Shown piece after piece: positions 51,860-59,922 of a stretch of DNA of 64,000 bases. The stretch is from Desulfacinum hydrothermale DSM 13146 (GTDB taxonomy: Bacteria; Desulfobacterota; Syntrophobacteria; Syntrophobacterales; DSM-9756). A program made the translations under genes and the position numbers. Position 1 is the first letter of the stretch. Each line of letters starts with the position of its first letter. The notes under the pieces are model-generated. The model had not been told where the DNA came from, made no database searches, and was given only the letters and a program-made list of their open reading frames with translations. Location of the stretch: contig NZ_FWXF01000009.1 of NCBI RefSeq assembly GCF_900176285.1, forward strand, positions 62,001-126,000, given 5' to 3'.

Positions 51860-52882
51860 ATGCTGGACCGGCTTTTGAGCTTCTTATCCAAAGATCTTGC
51901 TATGGACCTGGGCACCGCCAACACCCTCATCTACCTGCGCGGCAAAGGGATCGTTCTCAACGAACCCTCTATGGTCGCCATCCACCGCCACAAACAGGAA
52001 GTGGTCGCCGTGGGCCACGAGGCCAAAGAGCTGGCAGGGCGCACATCGGATGACATCGTCCATATCCGGCCCTTGAAGGACGGGGTCATTGCGGATTTCG
52101 AGGTCACCAGCGTGATGATCAAAACCTTCCTGTCCCGCGTGTTGTCGCGTCGGCCTCTCATTCGCCCCAAGCTGGTGGTGGCCGTGCCCACCGGGATCAC
52201 CTCCGTGGAAAAGCGGGCCGTGATCGATGCCGCCGAGCAGGCCGGCGCGGGCAGGGTGCACCTGATTGAGGAGCCCATGGCCGCGGCCATCGGAACGGGG
52301 CTTCCCATCGAGCGGCCGGTGGGCAACATGGTGGTGGATATCGGCGGCGGAACCACGGAAGTGGCGGTGATCTCCATGTTCGCGGTGGCCTACAGCGAAT
52401 CGGTCCGCGTGGCGGGCGACGAAGCCAACGAAGCCATCATCCGCTATCTGCAACGGGAACGGCACATCGCGGTCAGCGAACCGATGGCCGAAAACATCAA
52501 GATGCAGATCGGATCCGCTTATCCCTTGGACAAACCGGTCAAGATGGAAATCCCCGGCAAGGAGATCCTGACCGGTATTCCCAAAACCTTCACCATCACC
52601 GATGAAGAGATTCGAAACGCCATCCAGGAACCCGTGGAAGCCATCGTGGAGTCCGTGCGCCGGGCCCTGGAAAAGACCCCTCCCGAACTGGCCGCCGACA
52701 TCAGCCAGAGCGGTTTCTGGCTGGCCGGCGGAGGCGCGCTCTTGAAAGGCCTGGACCGGCTGCTCCATGAGGCCACCGGGCTCAAGGTCAACATTTCAGA
52801 AGACCCCCTCACGGCCATTGTGCGGGGGGCGGGATCAGTCGTCGAGCATTTTGACCATTTCCGTGATGTCTTCGTGAACTAA
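51860..52882 (+). CDS. mreB: Rod-shape actin homologue MreB
   Basis: Membrane-associated actin-like filament that guides lateral wall synthesis. The 340-aa protein shows the phosphate-1 loop MDLGTANTLIYLRGKGI (from about 15), phosphate-2 VVDIGGGTTEVAVIS, and SGFWLAGGGALLKGLD (adenosine loop); length about 340 is standard. The mreC, mreD and pbp2 genes that usually follow are absent: after the stop comes only a small cysteine-rich gene. It may be an orphan or second copy whose mreCD is elsewhere. Confidence 0.95.
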   Translation: MLDRLLSFLSKDLAMDLGTANTLIYLRGKGIVLNEPSMVAIHRHKQEVVAVGHEAKELAGRTSDDIVHIRPLKDGVIADFEVTSVMIKTFLSRVLSRRPLIRPKLVVAVPTGITSVEKRAVIDAAEQAGAGRVHLIEEPMAAAIGTGLPIERPVGNMVVDIGGGTTEVAVISMFAVAYSESVRVAGDEANEAIIRYLQRERHIAVSEPMAENIKMQIGSAYPLDKPVKMEIPGKEILTGIPKTFTITDEEIRNAIQEPVEAIVESVRRALEKTPPELAADISQSGFWLAGGGALLKGLDRLLHEATGLKVNISEDPLTAIVRGAGSVVEHFDHFRDVFVN

Positions 52883-52895
52883 CAAGGAGCTATTC

Positions 52896-53096
52896 ATGGA
52901 TAGGGTGTTCACGGCAGCGGAAGTCGAAGGGAAGATGGACTGCTATGGCGCTTTCAACCGAGAGGATCCCATCTGCGTGGCCCACTGTGCCTTGAACGTC
53001 CATTGCGCCATCCTGAAGGCCAAGGGCGGTGAGGTTTCCCAGTGGGAACAGGCCTCGTTGGATGTCTTCCCAGCCTGCAGAACCGAGCTCCATTGA
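52896..53096 (+). CDS. Small cysteine-rich protein of unknown function
   Basis: A 66-aa protein starting 13 bases after mreB with AAGGAG before the ATG. Five cysteines, Cys16, 27, 31, 37 and 61, include the cluster DPICVAHCALNVHCAI, which suggests metal or Fe-S binding or disulfides. No signal peptide is present. I do not recognise the family. Close spacing to mreB implies co-transcription. Confidence 0.75.
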   Translation: MDRVFTAAEVEGKMDCYGAFNREDPICVAHCALNVHCAILKAKGGEVSQWEQASLDVFPACRTELH

Positions 53097-53505
53097 CGGA
53101 CCCGGCACCACAAGATCCTTCAAAAGAACACCTTAGATTTTTCCATCCCCGGCTGCGGGCAATGCCGCCCGGCCGTCACGGGCCGGAGCGGCGTTCCTGC
53201 GCGAAAGTATCCGCATAAGGCGCGTGGCATACGCTGCCTCCAAGGGCTTCGTGCACCGTGGGGCATGGGCCTTTTTCGTGGCGCAGCCCATGAACGGTGC
53301 GAAAGAGCCTTTTGGGGCGGGACGGAAGACCGTACCCACGCTGGGGACGGTAATGTCCCCGTATCTTGGACCCAAACAGCCCTCTTCCAACAAGCTCCCG
53401 GGTCACGCGGGAAGGGGAGGGTAGGGTGAAGGCTTCTCGGCAGCCGCGCCGGATCCGAAAAGCCGGAGCGCGGTTTGCGCCGCTGGCTAGCGCGCCGCGC
53501 GGGGA
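53097..53505. other. Gap without a recognised gene
   Basis: About 400 bases between the cysteine-rich protein and the next, convergent gene. I see no tRNA, no member of the dispersed repeat family and no coding frame with a ribosome site. There are some GC-rich inverted segments (CCGGCC/GGCCGG at about 53170-53190), not convincing as terminators. Confidence 0.4.
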
Positions 53506-53916
53506 TCATTCTTCAGGGGAGGGATCATCGGATACGATCCGAAGCGCGGGGCGAGGAGTTTCTTCTTCCCGCTCCAGCCGGTCCAGAAACAAGGCCAGTT
53601 CGCGCTGGAACTCCACATAAGAACGCAGAAAGCGGGCCTGATGCTCACGTTGCTCTTGTTGTCTTGCAGCCAGTTCCAGGCGCACCCGGCGCAAGCGTCG
53701 ATAGGGCAGCAGCCGCCCCCAGAAGGCCCGGTTGAGCGGAGTCCCATACAAAGACTCCAACGTGCTCACCAGATCCTGCCGGCCCCGATCCAAAAGGAAG
53801 CGTTTCAGATCGAAAAGATCTTCTTCCGCCACATGATATTGGGAATCTTCCCAGCGACCCACCTCTTTTTGAAGCTCCGCCAGGAGTTGCTCCAAGTCCC
53901 GATCGGACGCATTCAT
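53506..53916 (-). CDS. Hypothetical charged helical protein
   Basis: A 136-aa protein with no recognised domain. It is highly charged and predicted helical throughout (DRDLEQLLAELQKEVGRW to FLDRLEREEETPRP), possibly a coiled coil. The segment LYGTPLNRAFWGRLLPYRRL is basic-aromatic. The ATG at 53916 has AAAGGA at 8 bases; an ATG at 53925 is too close to the same site. It is divergent from the CBS-ACT gene. Confidence 0.7.
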   Translation of the reverse strand: MNASDRDLEQLLAELQKEVGRWEDSQYHVAEEDLFDLKRFLLDRGRQDLVSTLESLYGTPLNRAFWGRLLPYRRLRRVRLELAARQQEQREHQARFLRSYVEFQRELALFLDRLEREEETPRPALRIVSDDPSPEE

Positions 53917-54040
53917 AATCGTCATCCTTTCCCGGCAGCCGGCGGCCATACGTGCTCAACGCCTTTCCTTGCCTCAAAGCTAAGGTGCCTGCCGGCCCAT
54001 GGCAACGCAGGCAGGGGCGGTCTTCCAGGGGAACCCCCGT

Positions 54041-54069
54041 TTGACACGCTTTCCACCACGGCTTATTCT
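54041..54069 (+). promoter_or_regulatory. Predicted sigma-70 promoter for the CBS-ACT gene
   Basis: TTGACA (54041-54046) and TATTCT (54064-54069) are exactly 17 bases apart, about 87 bases before the ATG. Confidence 0.65.
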
Positions 54070-54155
54070 CCTTTTGTAAAGACCCCGTACTTAACGGAGG
54101 CGGCTCCGGTGCCGGAGCGTCCAAGCGGTTGAAGCCAACAACGGAGGAAATGCCC

Positions 54156-54827
54156 ATGTACGTCGGATGGCACATGAAGACGGATCTAATCACCGTGTCC
54201 CCGGACACTCCCGTGCTGAAGGCCCGTGAAATCTTGGACACAAAGAAAATCTCCCACCTTCCCGTCACCGACGGCAAGGCCCGCCTGCTGGGCATCGTGA
54301 CAGACCGGGATCTCAAGGAGGCCTGGGCATCTCCTGCGAGTACTCTGAGTGTCTATGAACTCACCTATGTGCTCCAGAAGCTCAAGGTGGAAAGCATCAT
54401 GACCAAGGATGTGCTCATCGCCACGCCGGACATGACCATCGAACGGGCCGCTCGAATCCTCCACGACCACCGTATCGGGGCCCTGCCCGTGGTCAAAGAT
54501 GACAAAGTGGTGGGCATTATCACGGCCACGGATCTCATGGAGGTGCTCCTGACCTCCTTGGGCATGAGCGACGACAGCGGGCGTCTGTCCATGATCGTCA
54601 AGGACCGCATCGGCATTCTGGCCGAGATCGGCAAAGCCATGCAGCAATCCGGGATCAATATCCGCAGCGTTATCACCTTCCCCTTGAGAGGCCACAGGGA
54701 CCTGTGGCAGCTCATCATGCGCGTCAACATGAAGGTCTATGACAAGGCGTTGGAGGCGCTTCAAGCCAAGGGCTTCAAGGTGATCACCCACTACGTGGAG
54801 GACGTGACGCCCTATCTTCCCGATTAG
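54156..54827 (+). CDS. CBS-pair and ACT-domain protein (AcuB-like)
   Basis: A 223-aa regulatory protein with two CBS domains (about 5-60 and 80-130, LLGIVTDRDL and VVGIITATDL) and a C-terminal ACT-like domain (LSMIVKDRIGILAEIGKAMQ from about 145). This layout is AcuB-like; such proteins sense adenosyl compounds and perhaps amino acids. AcuB is linked to acetoin use in Bacillus, but no acetoin genes are present here, so the target is unknown. The ATG at 54156 has GGAGG at 8 bases. Confidence 0.88.
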   Translation: MYVGWHMKTDLITVSPDTPVLKAREILDTKKISHLPVTDGKARLLGIVTDRDLKEAWASPASTLSVYELTYVLQKLKVESIMTKDVLIATPDMTIERAARILHDHRIGALPVVKDDKVVGIITATDLMEVLLTSLGMSDDSGRLSMIVKDRIGILAEIGKAMQQSGINIRSVITFPLRGHRDLWQLIMRVNMKVYDKALEALQAKGFKVITHYVEDVTPYLPD

Positions 54828-55035
54828 GCCCAAGGGAGCCGGGTTCTTTTCCAAAGGCGACCGCACCGGTGCGACCCGGTTGCCGGGGGGTTCTGGGCGA
54901 CAACTGGATGAAAGGCCCAGGGTAGCCGTGGAATTGGAACGGGCTAAAGATTCCCCAACGGTCCTAAGGGCCAAGTTGGGACGAGCTCCCAGGAGAGCGT
55001 GGGCAGGTGAGGGTTTTGGGACAGCGCGGTGTGTC

Positions 55036-55635
55036 ATGGCGGAACTGATCCACATGAATGATTGGAAACGAGGGGCCAACCTCATCACGAGCCGCCCCCT
55101 GGAATTCCGCTGGGGCGAGTGGAACACCGGCCCGGCTCTTCTGTGCACCCGCAAGGAATCCCTGCGCTTCGAAAGGCACCGTCAGGACGCGCTGGGCACG
55201 GCCGGGCACCGGCATGTGGCTTGGGTTCCCAACCATCTCAAACTGGCGGGCGGAAGCCACTTCACCGTGAGCGGCCTTTTCCGGTATCGGGACGGGGAAT
55301 CCGCCATGCGGCGAATCTACCGGCTGGCCGGCATGATGGAGTGCGTTACGCGCGGAACGGCCCCGGTTCTCAGAACGGATCTGCTCCGGCGCCTCTACCA
55401 GACCATCCTGGAAGAACGAGAGGCCCTGGGCATCGCGTGGAAGGGGGCCGTGGACCATTACCTGCTTCCCCTCTACCCGCAGCACGCCGGGCCCGATCTA
55501 CTGCTCGCCAAAATCAGAAACTGTCACTCCATGCAGCACCTCTTCCAGGTCATCGAAGAGGAGACGAACCGGCAGTTCGATCTCTTGGGATCAGACTATG
55601 TGATCTACGTCCCGCGCTGTTTCAGATCCATCTAA
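55036..55635 (+). CDS. Conserved hypothetical protein
   Basis: A 199-aa soluble protein without a domain I can name. Features include TSRPLEFRWGEWNTGPALLCTR, a basic region and RNCHSMQHLFQVIEEETNRQ near the end. The ATG at 55036 (MAELIHMNDWKRG) is chosen as the most natural start though no strong ribosome site is seen; longer in-frame starts exist back to 54880. It lies about 210 bases after the CBS-ACT gene and before a convergent terminator-repeat. Function unknown. Confidence 0.6.
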   Translation: MAELIHMNDWKRGANLITSRPLEFRWGEWNTGPALLCTRKESLRFERHRQDALGTAGHRHVAWVPNHLKLAGGSHFTVSGLFRYRDGESAMRRIYRLAGMMECVTRGTAPVLRTDLLRRLYQTILEEREALGIAWKGAVDHYLLPLYPQHAGPDLLLAKIRNCHSMQHLFQVIEEETNRQFDLLGSDYVIYVPRCFRSI

Positions 55636-55790
55636 GAGTGTGTCTGACAATGCCCCTTGGCCTTTCCGACAAATGCAATGCAACGGTGCTCTGTGAGCCT
55701 TGGTGGGGCGGGTTCGGCACCCGCCCCACCAAGGCTGTCTGGGAACTCAAAAAGCACCACGGGGCCGTTGGGGCCGGTCCGCCTCTGCCG
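55633..55790 (+). repeat. Dispersed intergenic repeat, copy with long palindrome
   Basis: The central palindrome and right module of the family (GGGGCGGG...CCCGCCCC, then CACCAAGGCTGTCTGGGAAC, AAAAAGCACCACGGGGCCG) match copy 2. The left module is reduced to fragments. It lies between convergent genes and its palindrome has been extended to an 18-bp stem. Confidence 0.7.
55696..55736. terminator. 18-bp perfect hairpin between convergent genes
   Basis: AGCCTTGGTGGGGCGGGT (55696-55713) pairs perfectly with ACCCGCCCCACCAAGGCT (55719-55736) around a TCGGC loop. There is no T-run, but the strength and the position between two convergent genes make it a good candidate bidirectional terminator or 3'-end stabiliser. 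Confidence 0.65.
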
Positions 55791-55850
55791 TCGCCGTAAA
55801 AGAAGCCAGGCGTTCCTCACCCCACATGATGGATTCCGCGATTACCAGCC

Positions 55851-56444
55851 CTACTTCTTGTGCCAGGATCCATTGGGGTTCTGTATCCACCATCCCGCAC
55901 GAGCCGTCTTTTCCCACTGCTCGGCAAAAACCTGGGCGATCCTGGGGATCTGACTCTTTTCCACCTTGAGCGCCCGGGCCACCTCCGCATAGAGGGCCTT
56001 GCGGTCCGCATTGATGGACTGCACGAGACGGCTCACCTTGGCCCGGTCCTTCATGGATAAGGATTTGGGATGGAGCAGCACCACGTAGCCGTCGGCCCCT
56101 TCTCCCAGGATGCCTTTGTCAAAATAGGGCGCCGCCTGGCTGTCCAGGCGCGACAAGCGGTTTTTCAACTGGCGGATCGCCGCATTGGACACCTGTACTT
56201 CCTGAGCGGCATAGGCGGAGGGCACCACCGAACAGAAGCGCCAGAGCCGGGGCAGGAAGCTCTGGGGGGTGCCGGTAGGGGCCTCTTGGGGCTGGCTCGC
56301 GCCCTCTTTTCGAATATCACCCACAATGTCTTCCGCTGCCTTTCGCACTTCTTCCGCCGGAAAATAGATATTGATGGTGACGCAGGACGTCAGAAGAAAA
56401 ACCAGGAAAGCCATGGTCATTTTGCCCGTCAACCCCTTCGTCAT
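55851..56444 (-). CDS. DUF1318 (YdbL-like) lipoprotein
   Basis: A 197-aa outer-membrane or periplasmic lipoprotein. The signal peptide ends in the lipobox LLTSC with Cys21, followed by VTINIYFPAEEVRKAAEDIV, the mark of the DUF1318 family; the C-terminal half (LDSQAAPYFDKGILGEGADG and KDRAKVSRLVQSINADRKAL) is YdbL-like. The ATG at 56444 follows AAGGGAGGT. It starts 17 bases after the YdbH-like gene. In E. coli YdbH, YnbE and YdbL work together in lipid transport between the membranes; here YdbH and a YdbL-like protein are adjacent, and a separate YnbE gene is not seen. Confidence 0.88.
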   Translation of the reverse strand: MTKGLTGKMTMAFLVFLLTSCVTINIYFPAEEVRKAAEDIVGDIRKEGASQPQEAPTGTPQSFLPRLWRFCSVVPSAYAAQEVQVSNAAIRQLKNRLSRLDSQAAPYFDKGILGEGADGYVVLLHPKSLSMKDRAKVSRLVQSINADRKALYAEVARALKVEKSQIPRIAQVFAEQWEKTARAGWWIQNPNGSWHKK

Positions 56445-56461
56445 TTTCCATACCTCCCTTT

Positions 56462-58681
56462 CTATTGAACACGTGCCTTCCCTGATTTGCCGATTCGCGA
56501 CAGCCTGGCCATCATGTCGTTCCAAGATATGCGATTGTGCGGGTTTTGATTGATCACGTTCACGCCCCGCAACAGTCCCCGCCGCACCAGATATTCACGC
56601 CCCCCTTCGTTCACCAGACCCCGTACCGTGAAATAATCATTTTCCAGCCTACACCGAATGCCGATTTTTTTGTACGGGAAATCCTTGAAGAAAACCTTGA
56701 GCAGGGACGCCATACCCACGAAGGGAGACCGGGAGGTGCCCACCTGAGCCAGGTTGTCGATGGCGGTCACGCTGATCTCACGCTTGTCCGGCGTATCGTC
56801 CTGGCTTTCCAGGATGAGATCGAAGGAGATGGGGGCGCCATAGGCAAAGCGAAAGCCGGTGACCGACCCCCGCAGCTTTCCACTGATCCGGCCAAAGGCT
56901 GTGGCCCGGGTCAGAGCCTCCAGGTCCACATCGGTCCAGGAGGCGTCCAGCCGCCATTCCCGGTTTGGACTGAGCAGATGGTGCAATTCCAGACGATCCA
57001 CACGGATCGTACCGGAAAAGAGGTCCACGGTGAAAGGATTCTTGGCCCGGATGCGCTCTCCTTGCAAGATGAACTCCTGATCCTTCAGGTGAACCACGGG
57101 TCGCATGTCGGCTCGAAGGGAAGGAGGCAGGAACGGGCTCACATCCCAAGGGTCCGCTTCCAGCTTCACACGTCCGGTGCGCCGGGGGCTCCAAACGTTT
57201 TCCACCAGAACGGGCCCCAGACGCACCGCTTGTCCGTTGGCAAAGCGCAGCACCGTAACCTCTGGAAGGGAGATCCCGTTGCGAAGGGCTTTGATCGCAA
57301 GACGCGCAGGCCCCAACTCGAACCCTGAAATCCTGAAGGCCCGCCAGGACAAAAGACCAGGGGCCAGACCATGAACTTGCGCCGCTGGGCCCACGGGGGA
57401 TGCCACCAGCCCACCCGCGTCCGTTCGTCCCCGCCGGTGGGAAGGGCCGCCTTGCTCATACCAAACCGGCAGGTTCACGTGCACACCCGACAGGTCCACT
57501 CTTTTTCCAGGACCTCGAAGCCTTCCTTCCTGCAACCGGATTCGGCCGATCGCCCGTTCCAGGCCTTTTCCCACCCACAGCTTGAGATCGGCGCCCAGCC
57601 GTCCGGCCCAGCTCGCCTCCGAAAGCCAAGGGAGCTCCGCCTGAAAAGGCTCCCGCACAAAGAGCTCCAAGAAAGGTCCCAGGTCCTGATTGGGGATCTT
57701 CAGGTGCAATCGCCCGGAAAAGGGGCTCCACGCCCCTGAACTTTGGGCCAGATGCACGGACGCCACTTCCTGGAGCTCGACTTGTGCCTGCTGCACGTGC
57801 CATCGTTTCCCACGGGCGTTCACGGTTCCCTTGAGCTCGATGGAAAGGGGATGGGAGGAAAGATTCACGTAGAAGCGGTCCCACAGCACCTCACCGGCGG
57901 AAGCCTGAGCCTCCAGGCGCCCTTGGACCAGGCCGCCTTCCCGGCCTTTCAGGGACCAAAGGACCTGTGCGCCCAACGCTTCTCCCGCATGGAGAAACTT
58001 GGCATCGTGAAAAGATGCCTTCCGGAATCGGATCCGGCCGTTCGAACGCCACCGTCCCGTCCCGTCTCGAACCCACGTGGCGCGAAGCTCCGCCGGCAAC
58101 TCCAAACCCCAGCCCGCTGCCGGGGCCGGGAACCCCGCCAGCACGGACTCCAACCGCAGTCGTTGGCTTCCAAGCACCAGGCGCGCCGGCCCCTCCGGCG
58201 CCATTTCGCCCGTCATCCAAAGGGTACCCGCCCGGGGCAGGCGCACCTCGGCCTCTTGGATTTGGATACCGCCGTCCGGCTCTATGCGTCCCCGGACGTT
58301 CAGCTCCACATGGCGCAGCCTGAGGGGCCTTTGGCCGCCGGTCCAGGCCACTTCATCGACCTTGGCCTCTTGGAGCGAAAAACGGAGGACACCGCCCTTT
58401 CTTTCCAGCCCAAGGACCGCCTGGAGCCCCTTGAGGCTGAGCGGGCCAACCTTGTAGAACGCCTTCTCCACGTGTATTCTGATCCCCAAGTGGGATGGGA
58501 CGGGGTGGTCGGCCCCAAGAGCTCTTGCAGTGCGGAAGGCGATCCCCAGAGCAGGTTCGCCGCCGGTCGGGACCGGCCCCAAGGCGGGCGCAGCGTGGGA
58601 AAGCACACCACAGAGCAGGCCGGCCCCCAGCAAACAGCCCAGGATCAACCTTTTCCACAGCCGGCATAAGCCGTATCCCAT
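56462..58681 (-). CDS. YdbH/AsmA-like lipid-transfer family protein
   Basis: A 739-aa protein with an N-terminal signal or anchor helix (RLILGCLLGAGLLCGVLSH) and a long repetitive beta-rich body, as in the AsmA-like bridge proteins. The C-terminal region (FRFAYGAPISFDLILES, SRSPFVGMASLLKVFFKDF, KKIGIRCRLENDYFTVRG and RGLLRGVNVINQNPHNRISW) is characteristic of YdbH/DUF-dicarboxylate families. The ATG at 58681 has AAGAGG at 9 bases; an ATG at 58690 is alternative. It is followed by the DUF1318 lipoprotein. Role in moving phospholipids from inner to outer membrane is inferred from YdbH. Confidence 0.8.
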   Translation of the reverse strand: MGYGLCRLWKRLILGCLLGAGLLCGVLSHAAPALGPVPTGGEPALGIAFRTARALGADHPVPSHLGIRIHVEKAFYKVGPLSLKGLQAVLGLERKGGVLRFSLQEAKVDEVAWTGGQRPLRLRHVELNVRGRIEPDGGIQIQEAEVRLPRAGTLWMTGEMAPEGPARLVLGSQRLRLESVLAGFPAPAAGWGLELPAELRATWVRDGTGRWRSNGRIRFRKASFHDAKFLHAGEALGAQVLWSLKGREGGLVQGRLEAQASAGEVLWDRFYVNLSSHPLSIELKGTVNARGKRWHVQQAQVELQEVASVHLAQSSGAWSPFSGRLHLKIPNQDLGPFLELFVREPFQAELPWLSEASWAGRLGADLKLWVGKGLERAIGRIRLQEGRLRGPGKRVDLSGVHVNLPVWYEQGGPSHRRGRTDAGGLVASPVGPAAQVHGLAPGLLSWRAFRISGFELGPARLAIKALRNGISLPEVTVLRFANGQAVRLGPVLVENVWSPRRTGRVKLEADPWDVSPFLPPSLRADMRPVVHLKDQEFILQGERIRAKNPFTVDLFSGTIRVDRLELHHLLSPNREWRLDASWTDVDLEALTRATAFGRISGKLRGSVTGFRFAYGAPISFDLILESQDDTPDKREISVTAIDNLAQVGTSRSPFVGMASLLKVFFKDFPYKKIGIRCRLENDYFTVRGLVNEGGREYLVRRGLLRGVNVINQNPHNRISWNDMMARLSRIGKSGKARVQ

Positions 58682-58768
58682 GAAGCCCATCCTCTTGTGT
58701 CGATCCCATTGTGTCGGCTCATTTCGGCCCCGATCCGTCTGCCCAAGATTAGACGGAGTGTCCAGCCC

Positions 58769-59746
58769 ATGAAAGACAAATGTGTGATTGGTGTGGATAT
58801 CGGCGGTACCCACATGCGCTGCGCTCTCATGGACCGGAAGGGAACGGTGCTCGCTTTCCGAAAAGACCGTTCCCGATCGGACGAAGGCCCCGAAGCCTTG
58901 ACCCGCCGCCTGGTTCAACAATGCCGTGATCTGCTGGCGGACGGGGGCCTTTCCAACGCTCGCCTCGGCGCCGTGGGCCTGGGCGTGGCGGGCAAATTGG
59001 ACACGGCGTCCGGTACGATCCTCTTTTCCCCCAATCTGCCGTCGCTCGCCGGATTTCCACTGGCCGTACGGGTTCAGGAAGCCCTCCAAGTCCCCGTGGC
59101 CATGGAAAACGATGCCAATGTGTTCGGCCTGGGCGAAGCCTGGTTGGGAAAGGCCAGGAACGTGTCCAACTGGATCGGCGTCACACTGGGAACCGGCGTG
59201 GGGGGGTGTTTTTTTGCCAACGGCAGACTGTGGCAAGGGGACCGGTTGGGATTTTCGGGAGAGATCGGCCACATGATCGTGGACCCACAGGGACCTGAGT
59301 GCGCCTGCGGCCAAAAGGGCTGTCTGGAAGCCCACGCTTCCGCCACGGCCCTCGTACAAGGTGTACGGCAAGCCCAAAAAGAGGCAGTGCCCCTTTCCGA
59401 TCTGCTCCAAGAGGCATTGCGCCGCGACCAACTCACCGCCCACACCATTTACCGGGCCGCCAGGGGGGGAGACCCGGTGGCCCGCCGGCTCTTCGCGCGC
59501 ATGGGTTGGGCCTTGGCCGTGGCCCTGTCCAATCTTTTCACCTTTTTGGGCATTTCCACCGCCGTGATCGGGGGCGGAGTGAGCGCGTCCTGGGACCAGT
59601 TTGCCCCGGCCATGCTCGACTATTTCCAGCAGGTACCCAGCATGCTCGATCCCCAATCCATTCATGTCCATCGGACAGAGCTGGAAGACAGGGCCTCCAT
59701 CTACGGCGCGGCGTCGCTGGCCTGGCAGACGGTGGATCGCCGCTGA
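58769..59746 (+). CDS. ROK-family sugar kinase, probable glucokinase
   Basis: A 325-aa ROK kinase. The phosphate-binding VDIGGTHMRCALMD lies at 9-22, ENDANVFGLGE carries the catalytic Asp, and the ROK zinc site is GHMIVDPQGPECACGQKGCL with one His and three Cys. The ATG at 58769 is chosen as the start of the conserved MKDKCVIGVDIGGTH; GGAGTG lies upstream. Glucose is the usual substrate, but N-acetylmannosamine, fructose or GlcNAc kinases share these motifs. It is divergent from the YdbH-like gene and convergent with moaA. Confidence 0.9.
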   Translation: MKDKCVIGVDIGGTHMRCALMDRKGTVLAFRKDRSRSDEGPEALTRRLVQQCRDLLADGGLSNARLGAVGLGVAGKLDTASGTILFSPNLPSLAGFPLAVRVQEALQVPVAMENDANVFGLGEAWLGKARNVSNWIGVTLGTGVGGCFFANGRLWQGDRLGFSGEIGHMIVDPQGPECACGQKGCLEAHASATALVQGVRQAQKEAVPLSDLLQEALRRDQLTAHTIYRAARGGDPVARRLFARMGWALAVALSNLFTFLGISTAVIGGGVSASWDQFAPAMLDYFQQVPSMLDPQSIHVHRTELEDRASIYGAASLAWQTVDRR

Positions 59747-59922
59747 GAGATCCCGGCGCATGTCAGCGCCTTGGAGTCGGCGGCAGAAAGTGGATGGAAG
59801 TTTCTGTAAAGGCCGACCAGTCGCCAGTCCCAATCCCCACAGGCCGCTGCCGGGTTGCCCGGAATTTCCCTCACGGAGGACGGCCAGCGATCTTCCTACA
59901 ACTCAGCCAGAACCGCAGCTTC

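Noticed and set aside
53224-53424. A 66-codon frame in the gap after the small Cys-rich gene.
   Set aside because: No ribosome site, no motif; sequence looks non-coding.
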